A stretch of DNA of 64,000 bases from Cyanoderma ruficeps (taxonomy: Eukaryota > Chordata > Aves > Passeriformes > Timaliidae). Under the pieces are notes generated by a model. The model did not search any database and was not told the DNA's origin. It worked only from the letters and a program-made list of their open reading frames with translations. How positions within the stretch are numbered: the stretch's first letter is position 1; each line of letters begins with the position of its first letter. Both the position numbers and the translations under genes were made by a program. The stretch lies in the NCBI GenBank assembly GCA_008694505.1, contig VZDJ01000090.1, positions 402,034 to 466,033 on the forward strand, read 5' to 3'. Of this stretch, positions 56,768 to 64,000 are shown in pieces.

Positions 56768-59627
56768 TCTCAATATGACCTGGATTGGCTACAAAGCACT
56801 GGCAGTGGTGGTCTGTAACCACTATTACTCCTCTATCCTCCAGTCAGTGGCTTTCATACTCTGCTCAATCACTTTTCTGGATACAAAAGGAACTTAGCAC
56901 ATATCTTTAGTAAGGCCTCTTACACCTTCTATTTTCAACCCACTGAAAATCATACCCTGCTTGAAAACCAGCTCTCTCTTGTTACAGTCTCCTAGCTGCC
57001 ACTGGAAGGATGGTAGCTCCACTGCAAGACTCTGCTAATTTTCCTGATAACCCCATGAAACAGTCAAGGATTTTTGTCTGGTCATTCTTTTATTCATACC
57101 GTCAGTAAATTAACTAGCAAAGATACTAGTAGCCACATACACTACACCTGGGAACTGCAGGAAACTTCATGCAGCCTCACACCTTTTGCTTTTGGATAAC
57201 TGGCAGGCAAGGGCTTTAGGGGCTGCATCTCTTAAAGCTGTACTCAAGTGGTGTTTTACTGTACAGCTCATGGATAACATTTTGCCTTTTTTTTTTTTTT
57301 TCCCAAGCAGACTGTTGGACCATATGCCTGTATTGTCTGTTTGGTTGGTCTGTTGCTTTGCTCCAGGGCCTTGGTTCCATGATCATCTACATTGTGTACA
57401 TACTAGGTTTTGCCAGGACTCCGGTCTGGAGTTAAATAATTACTTGGTTTTATGAGAGGCTGGTTTGCTGCAGAATCCACACCCTGTAGATAATGCAGGC
57501 ATGGACTATACCAGGCTTCATTCTTCCTCATCAGAGCAATCTGCTTGTGTATTCCTCATGTGCTACAAGTCCAGCATGCCCTGGCATATCCACGGCACAT
57601 CTTTGTTAGGCACACTACAAAACACAGAGTTAGCAGTCTCCAAAGCCTGTCCCTGCTTACTTGGCTACCTCAGTTCTTATGCAAGAAAATAGTAGCACTG
57701 GGACAGACATGTGCCATGTGGGGACAGGATCCTGTCCCAGGTTAATATTACTGGGACTGTAGCTTGACATCTCTCTCCCTCTAGTACGAAGCAGCTGCAC
57801 CAGATGCTTTCCTGGGAAGCCACAGCAGAACTTCTACCATATAGGAGGAGGTTCAGTAGGAGATCAAGAGAGTTGAGAACCTGCTTTTGTGTCTCAGTTT
57901 TGTCACAGGGAGGATGGGGGAAAGAACCTTTTTCCCAGGAAACAGCACCTTCCCCCTGACATAGACACACACTGGAGTTATTCCTGGGACTTTTTGTCTA
58001 AATCCACCAGGATGCAACACCCGTAAGTACCTGCATCTGATAAAACTCGTTTGTAGGGAGGAGCATGGCTTGTTTGTGCCATGCTTACAGCTCTACACAA
58101 GTGAAGAAAGGAGACTTCTACCGTGGGAGCGTGGTACTTGGGTGGAAGGAGGCTTGCAGCACACACAGGAACTCTAATTAGCAGGCTGACAGATGTGTTT
58201 CTTTGACAGTTTTGACAAGCAGTAATATTTGCCACAGAACAGCCAAATACGTCACAGCTTGTCTTGCTGGTGGCAAGGGGTGGGGCATACTGCTGAGGAA
58301 ATGGTAAGGATGCCTTGGAATGTGGAAGTGGCAGCTTTCCGAGCAGAATGGGCTCTGGCGGCCATCCATACCCAGCCACACACATGGGCATGCCCCAGGA
58401 GCCATCTCACAGTTTTCCAGAGTTGCAGAACAGGTCATGCAGCACCTGAGGGAAGAGATATCCACTGGGACAACCTGCTTGCGTCTTTTTTTTTCTTTGG
58501 GCACAGAGCCCAGCAGCAGAGAGCAGAAGGTGTGGGAGGGCTGTGTGAGGGGAAGGGAGCCTGCCAGTGAGCCAGCCCCAGGAGCCATGGAATTGCAGGC
58601 CACTGCCTGCTGAGAAGCAGCAGGAAATGTTGGTGGAAGGAGATAAGGAAAAAGCAGTGGTAATTTATCTGGGAGTCGTACCTCCTTCCTCAGAGCCCCT
58701 GCCATGGTTCTATCTAGGAAAGACCTGCCAGCTTTGCTGGAAATGGAGCTCCTTCCCTGGACAGACACCACCCTAGTCCCCTGTTCTCCTGGCCACCTGG
58801 CTGCTCTGATTGCCAAGGTCATACCACAGGGGTACTTTGCTCCCTCTTATGTGGATATGGCTGATTTGCCCCACTAAAGAAGTGTTTCATGACACAGCCA
58901 GGGTTTGGGTTTGTTTTTTTCTCTGTTTGCAGCTTTTGGCCTGTTCTAGTGTTTTAGTCAGGACAAGCTAACTACTTGTGGGCGGAAAGCCTTTTGAAGC
59001 ATGTACATATGTGCATGTGTACCATGCAGTACCTTCACAGTGGAATGTGAGCACCTACAGTGGCCCTTTTCAGAGATGACAGAGGCTGTCTGTAGCTGCT
59101 GAATAGTTCCCCTTCTTGGGGACACACAGCTGTGACGTGTGCTTTGCACAGCAGACTCGGTTCTGAAGAGAACCAGCACAGAGATGCTATAGCTGCCTGT
59201 GCTGGGTAGCTGGTCATTCAGGGACGTCTCCAGAACTCATGACCTTTGCAAACAGTGTTCCTGACTGCATGCCAGTTGCACAGAGGCAGGGAGATGACGA
59301 GGCTTGTAAGGACTGCTGTCTCATGAGACTCTGGTGTCCTCAGCACAGCTCTCTGTTTGTGGCACCCAGCTGTCAACACGCATCCCACAATTGCACTAAG
59401 GCGCTCCAACTTGAAACTGCTGTTTGGTCAGAAAAAGGACAGCCCTGCACACATCACGGCCTCCACAAGGGCTGTGAGCAGCAGCCTGGCAGGGCACAGT
59501 CTGGGCCAGATGTTGTCTTTCACACAGAGAACACCCGGCTCAAGGGAGGGAGCGAGGAGCACAGCAGGAGAGGCTGTGCCATGGGAACACAGCAGATCCT
59601 AGGAAACCTCTCACCACGGTGAATTAC

Positions 59628-59700
59628 ATAGAATCATAGGGTTGTTCAGCTTGGAAAAGAATTCTTAAGATCACTGAGTCCAATTGTAACATCTGTTGGC
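59628..59700 (-). mobile_element. CR1 LINE 3' tail fragment, minus orientation
   Basis: The plus strand reads CATAGAATCATAGGGTTGTT, then CAGCTTGGAAAAGAATTC and TTAAGATCACTGAGTCCAA, the reverse of a CR1 3' terminus with one octamer unit (AGAATCAT) left. Only about 70 bp is recognisable. Confidence 0.8.
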
Positions 59701-62534
59701 CCGTGTGGATGCAGGCAATTTGCTGCAGGTGGCCCTGCCCTACACAGTGCTGGCCTAACTGCTTGGCCTGGAGACCAAAGCAGATCCATTAGATATTCCC
59801 AACCCTTCCAGTTGGCCCAGACATAGCATTTAATACAGCATGAGGAAAGCTGATTAAGTAGCAATTTAACATTAATCAATGAAACGTGGTTAGACTAAAC
59901 AGAAGTTATGTGACTAAAGAAGCATCAGAGATTCAACACAGATGAGAGTCAACTTTTGGTTGCTTAGTAAAAGCATGGGCTCCTGTGTGGTGTCACTAAT
60001 TGCTAACTAACTCATGCTGAGATAAAATGGCACTAATTGATCTGTTGATATGGATGGAAATTATACAGATGCAGACATTTTGCATTAACACAAGTAAAGC
60101 GCCCTGTCCAGATTCCAGATTGCTTTCCTCTGACCTTAAACACATTTTTAACACAAACATTCTCATCTGCAGCTACCTAAACCCCACCAGGCTATCAAAA
60201 AAGATTTTCTGCCCAATAAGTTTAATTCCCCAATAGTGTTCTTGCAAATAATTCTTCCTTTTATATTCAAGGATCTATTTTTTCTTCTTACATCTATTTT
60301 TGTTTTCATTTCATAGCACCTAACCAGTGCTGGCACATACCTCATCGCAGTGCAGTACATGAATTTGCCACACCACTTCTGTGTGGTCTTATTCTTTATT
60401 TACTCATTGCGTTACATGACTGAATTGCCAGCAAAGATTCTCTATAACTGTCTCTGTTAAAAGTTAGTCTTCCTGAGATGGCTGCCTTGAACTCTCAGCA
60501 TTTCTAAGCTTTGATTTCATGGCCAGTAGCAGGGCTTGCTTCCTGTCACTCGCCTCAAAGGAAGCACCCAGCTAGAACTGCGTATTCTAAATCCCTCAAA
60601 CACCTGCTTTGTAGTGGGCTGTCACTTCAGCCATGGTGACAGTAGCATTCACATCACAGTAGACTCCAAAGTACCAGATCACTTTTATTCATGGCATGGA
60701 ACAGCCAAAGTGATTTATGCCGAGGATGGCTGCTAATTCCAGAAATAACAAGGTCTGGCACAAGCCAAGTATACCTGCTAATTCATCTCTGTACCCAGGT
60801 AGCTAAATGCTTCTTCAGGACTAATATTTTGCTTCAGCTAATGAGTGTGACTACAACTCTGTGCATCTCAAGGCTCTAATTTTCATTTGCAGCAGAAAAA
60901 TGCCTACTCTTTCCAGCCAATAATTGCATAAAGGAAGACTGTTAGCATAAGGAGATTGTTATTTTCTTTCTGGAGGAATCAGACTAACAGGGAAGTTAGT
61001 TAATCTTCATTTCCAATTACAAAAGCACCAACTTTAAATTCACTGTGTGGCAAGCACAAAATCAGATTAGTTTCCTCCTGTGTACTCTGATGTATTCTGA
61101 TTTGAGAATTCTAGCTTTCATGCATGCAACCTGCAAAACACTTGTTTTGCATTTGTTTCCTCATAGTGAGGAGTTCATAGAAAATGTCTAAGAGGGCTGC
61201 TTTTCTTTTTCTTATTCCCACTTTTCTTGATCTGCCTCCATGAGCTTTTAACATCAACACACTGGTGAGAAAAACAAACACGCAAGCATCTGGATTTATG
61301 GGGATGTGACCAGAAAGTATAAAAGCATAGATTTTTTTTTTCCATATTCACTCAGCACTTTTTTAATCTTGGTCTGAGACATTCTTTGTTTTCTCTGAAG
61401 TCAGAGCTAGCCCAGGGAACAGTGGCAGAATTCTCTGACGTCAGGCTCATTGTGTAGGGTGTGTTATGATGTTCTAGAATTGGGTTTGCAGTTACACAGT
61501 GAATTCTTTTTAGGTCTGCACTGACATCTTTACCTGAACAAGATGGAAGATTTGTCTGCAGTAGAAAAGTGACAGTGTTAGAAGACCCATCACAGAGATA
61601 CATTCTTTATCCTGTATAATTACTTTGTGCATTAATCATGGGAAGTAACGGAACTGATGCTGTGCCTACAAAAGCAGCTGTAAACAGGATTATTTAGCAC
61701 CCAGAGAAGAGCTATATATCTCTAAGAAATTCAGAGCTATAGATCAGTGGTTCACTCTTTGCAGCTGTGTATGGAGTGAGACGCTCAGTGCTGGGCATTT
61801 CTATGGGTGGCATTTTCAAATGGTATGTAGCACTGAAAAACCTCAGGGACTTTCCAGCTGTATCACCTGGTTAAATAAAAGATATAAACTATGCATAAAA
61901 TTAAAGATTTGTTTACACTGTATTTAAACCTTGGACAAATCTCTTTGCATAGCTCTCTAATGTGAGCATTCTGCAGTAGTGCAGACTGAGAGTGTCACTG
62001 GTGTGGTTTGTGGCTTACTCACTCACATGCAAGTAAATTATCAGTACTGAAAGGTACCTGTGTTGATAGGTAAGTCTTTGGAGCAGACAAGCCCCAGGTC
62101 CCCTGGGCATTACCAAATACAGTAATTTTCCAGGGAACTTGCAATAGTAGGGGTATTAACCCTGATATCAAGGCCAGATTCCAAAGTCAAACAAAGTGAT
62201 TGCACAAAGCACAGGAAATGTCTTTATTGGTGCTCCTCCTTCGTGAGAGGCTCTGAAGCAAGGCGAAGCAACAAAGGCTGGGGTTGAAAATTACGTTCTG
62301 TCGGGTTGGGTCAGGCTGCCCCTGTTCTACAGCGGGCTAAGCCCCAAGTGAGCACTGGGATAAAAATAAAACCGATGTGCAGCACTGGCAATCCAACAAA
62401 GCAATTCATGTGCATAGTGTTAGATATAAACCAGCTAATAGTGTTTGCCTTGCAGCCAGTACAAGAACAAGTCGCTTTTCTGCACGGTGGAGTCATCTGA
62501 TGTTTGCTTTAATTTCTGGCAGATCGGGGCAGCG

Positions 62535-62541
62535 TGAGTCA
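62535..62541. promoter_or_regulatory. AP-1 site TGAGTCA
   Basis: An exact AP-1 consensus lies in the context AGCGTGAGTCAGATG at the upstream edge of the CpG island, about 390 bp before the CArG box. It pairs with a second AP-1 site 54 bp further on. Confidence 0.5.
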
Positions 62542-62588
62542 GATGCTCTCACAGCTGGCTCGGGCGGGGAGGAGGCCAGCAGGGACCC

Positions 62589-62595
62589 TGACTCA
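62589..62595. promoter_or_regulatory. AP-1 site TGACTCA
   Basis: This is a second exact AP-1 consensus (CCTGACTCACC), the reverse-complement form of the first. Two such sites within 61 bp are unlikely to be a pure composition effect in this G+C-rich stretch. Confidence 0.5.
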
Positions 62596-62928
62596 CCACA
62601 GCCGCCCGCCGCATTCCTTCCGAAAATCCAGCTCAGCGACTGGAAGTGAAATCGCAGGCTGGGGGGCAGCTCCAAGGTTAGGGAAGGCGGGAGGAGCGGG
62701 GCTCTCCGTGCGGGTGGCAGGCAGCAAGCCCGGCCCAGGCTGGGTTGGGCGCCGGGGGGGCCGGGGAAAACCCCGACGGACGCGTCTCGTCGGCCACCGC
62801 CGGCGGGCAGAGCGCTCGCCCCCTCCCCACCGGCAGAGCCCGGGGCCGCTGCCCCGGCAAGCCCCGGCCCCCGTTACCTCATTGCCACATTCCCCAGCGA
62901 GTGAGCTCAGCTGTACCGCGGCCTCGCG

Positions 62929-62938
62929 CCTTTTATGG
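62929..62938. promoter_or_regulatory. ZYX: Perfect CArG box (SRF site) CCTTTTATGG
   Basis: CC, six A/T bases, GG: an exact SRF consensus, standing out as an A/T block inside G+C-rich DNA. It lies about 175 bp before the proposed exon-1 donor at 63114, a normal place for a proximal SRF element. Zyxin transcription is known to respond to SRF/MRTF in mammals, which fits the proposed identity. Confidence 0.7.
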
Positions 62939-62969
62939 TCAAACAACTTTGCCTGGGCGAGGCTTTTTT

Positions 62970-63113
62970 CGCGAGTTGGGAGGAAGCGCCGGCGTTCGGC
63001 AGCTTCTCCGCCTCTCGCTGCTGCTGCTGCCGCCGGTGGGCTGGCCGGGGCAGCCGAGCAGCCCGGCCCCGACAGCCCCAGCGCCGGGGGCGGCATTTCC
63101 CGCTCCCCCTGAG
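62970..63113 (+). other. ZYX: Proposed untranslated first exon of ZYX
   Basis: Sequence downstream of the CArG box ends at CCCCTGAG followed by GTGAGT (63114 onward), a near-perfect donor. No long plus-strand frame of recognisable zyxin sequence is present, as expected if exon 1 is non-coding. The left border is a guess. An alternative start is suggested by TATAAAAG at 63281-63288, which would put a TATA-driven transcript start near 63310. Confidence 0.45.
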
Positions 63114-63280
63114 GTGAGTTTCTTCGCTGGGCTCGGCGAAAAATTTTTCGTCTTTCTCCCCGGGGGTGGTGCGGAGCGGTGCGGGTTGCCTGCCGCTCCC
63201 GCCCGCACGGCTCTGCGCCTCGGACACAGCCCTTCGCTCTCGGTGCTGGCTCGGGGGACGGGGGCTGCTTGGCCCTCCAC

Positions 63281-63288
63281 TATAAAAG
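63281..63288 (+). promoter_or_regulatory. TATA-box-like motif TATAAAAG
   Basis: An exact TATA consensus (CCACTATAAAAGCAGG) lies 340 bp downstream of the CArG box, inside what would be the first intron of the proposed ZYX transcript. It may be a second promoter or chance. Confidence 0.35.
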
Positions 63289-63867
63289 CAGGTTCGCATT
63301 TGTGTGTGTATGTGTGTGGTGAGATTTCTTCCCTCCCGGTGGAATGGAGGCGACTCAGCGCTCCCGCACAGCCCCAGCAGCGGGGGAGAGGGAGGGGGGT
63401 GCTCCCGGCTCAGCTCGGGACAAGCTTTCTTTTGTGTGCGCGTGGATGACCGAGACACCTCGCGAGCCTTTTTCCAGATGTGCTCCAGAGAGGAATCTGA
63501 GGCCTTTTGTGCATGAGATTTGCCTAATTTATGAGTTTCTGTCTCCCTGGGAGTGCCCTGAGAAAGTGCTTGCTAAGTCGTAGAACTTTGTAGCGTTTTG
63601 CATATGTTTGCATAGCTTTTTGGAGTTTTCCTCCGGTTTTTCTTCCCTCCCTTGCATAGGGAGGAGGCAAGCCCAGCATCTGCGTGAGGAGTGAGTAGCT
63701 CCGAATAACCCCCTCCCCCAGCCCGGTTGCTTTAGGGCTTTACCTTGCAGCTTGCATAGCTGATACAGACTTTGCTCTCTTTGAAGTTTGTAACTTTGGG
63801 GCAGGCTGAGAGAACTTTCTGGATGAAAAGTAGCACAACTCCTGAATCTGTTTAATCTGTTCTTAAT

Positions 63868-63950
63868 ATTCTTGTTTGTTTGTGGGGATTTTTTGGTGGT
63901 TTTTTAGGTTTGGGGTGGGGTTTTTTGGTGTTTGGGTTTTTTTGTTTGAT
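63868..63950. repeat. G/T-rich low-complexity stretch
   Basis: Runs of T alternate with runs of G (GGTTTGGGGTGGGGTTTTTT and similar), including four or more G-runs of three or more, so the plus strand could form a G-quadruplex. It lies near the window end, downstream of the proposed ZYX exon 1. Confidence 0.6.
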
Positions 63951-64000
63951 TTTTCTCCTGTGACTCCCTTCAGCTGGGAGGAAGTTGGCCGATGGGGGAA

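Larger units (their letters stand above)
47481..62520. other. Intergenic region without recognised genes
   Basis: Fifteen kilobases lie between the FAM131B CpG island and the next one. I see no exon with matching splice sites and a known protein. The longest open frames (214 codons on minus at 58178-58822; 132 codons on plus at 54263-54661) show no familiar domain. A CR1 tail lies at 59.63 kb, a poly-T run near 57283-57302 and a short hairpin at 56744-56767. Enhancers are likely in such a region but cannot be named from sequence alone. Confidence 0.65.
62530..63480. promoter_or_regulatory. ZYX: CpG island, probable ZYX promoter
   Basis: A second G+C/CpG-rich island lies at the right edge of the window. 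It holds two consensus AP-1 sites, a perfect CArG box, a TEAD-like site (CACATTCC near 62886) and an exon-like stretch ending in a strong donor. In mammals the gene after FAM131B is ZYX, in the CLCN1 direction, with an untranslated first exon, and zyxin is an SRF/MRTF-responsive gene. Function is inferred from gene order plus these motifs. No ZYX protein sequence is visible before the window ends. It could instead start a lncRNA or another gene. Confidence 0.6.

Noticed and set aside
62745..63449. 234-codon open frame in the second CpG island
   Set aside because: The composition is low-complexity Pro/Ala/Gly, it does not resemble the zyxin N-terminus, and it runs through a strong splice donor at 63114.

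Overview
The window is vertebrate nuclear DNA, almost certainly from a bird. Genes are split into short exons with GT-AG borders, non-coding DNA dominates, there are two CpG islands, and the recognisable mobile elements are CR1-type LINEs, including an avian-style 3' end with the octamer tail ATTCTGTG. There are no bacterial features such as operons, CRISPR arrays or ribosome binding sites.

Layout: (1) 488-7416, plus strand, holds the last eight coding exons of CLCN1, the skeletal-muscle ClC-1 chloride channel: both CBS domains and the acidic C-terminus. The earlier exons lie before the window. (2) 7417-20584 is gene-poor DNA between two convergent 3' ends. (3) 22128-46528, minus strand, holds a complete FAM131B coding region in seven exons, giving a reconstructed protein of 385 residues. 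Its 9-codon first exon (MGCIGSRTV plus a split Gly) sits in a CpG island and is separated by an intron of about 18 kb from exon 2. (4) 47.5-62.5 kb has no exon I can recognise. (5) 62.5-63.5 kb is a second CpG island. It carries a perfect CArG box (CCTTTTATGG), two consensus AP-1 sites and a splice-donor-like end to a non-coding exon. By gene order (human 7q34: CLCN1, FAM131B, ZYX) I infer this is the promoter and untranslated first exon of ZYX on the plus strand. No ZYX coding sequence is in the window, so this is inference.

The exon assignments of CLCN1 and FAM131B are strong: every exon has consensus splice borders, all reading phases join, and the protein agrees with what I know of the mammalian proteins. 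The rest is intronic or intergenic DNA with decayed CR1/L3-like LINE pieces (0-0.45, 15.4, 31.0-31.4, 35.5-36.2, 37.6-38.9, 39.5-39.8, 42.7-43.0 and 59.6 kb), a CAAA-type simple repeat, three clean short hairpins and an assembly gap of 47 N.

The genes do not form one pathway. CLCN1 sets muscle membrane excitability, FAM131B is a brain-enriched protein of unknown function, and ZYX (if correct) is an actin and focal-adhesion protein. Their linkage is conserved synteny. I found no sign of a novel biological system. The best leads are the predicted SRF-type promoter at 62.9 kb, lineage-variable features of FAM131B, and a well preserved antisense CR1 block that lacks its 3' end.
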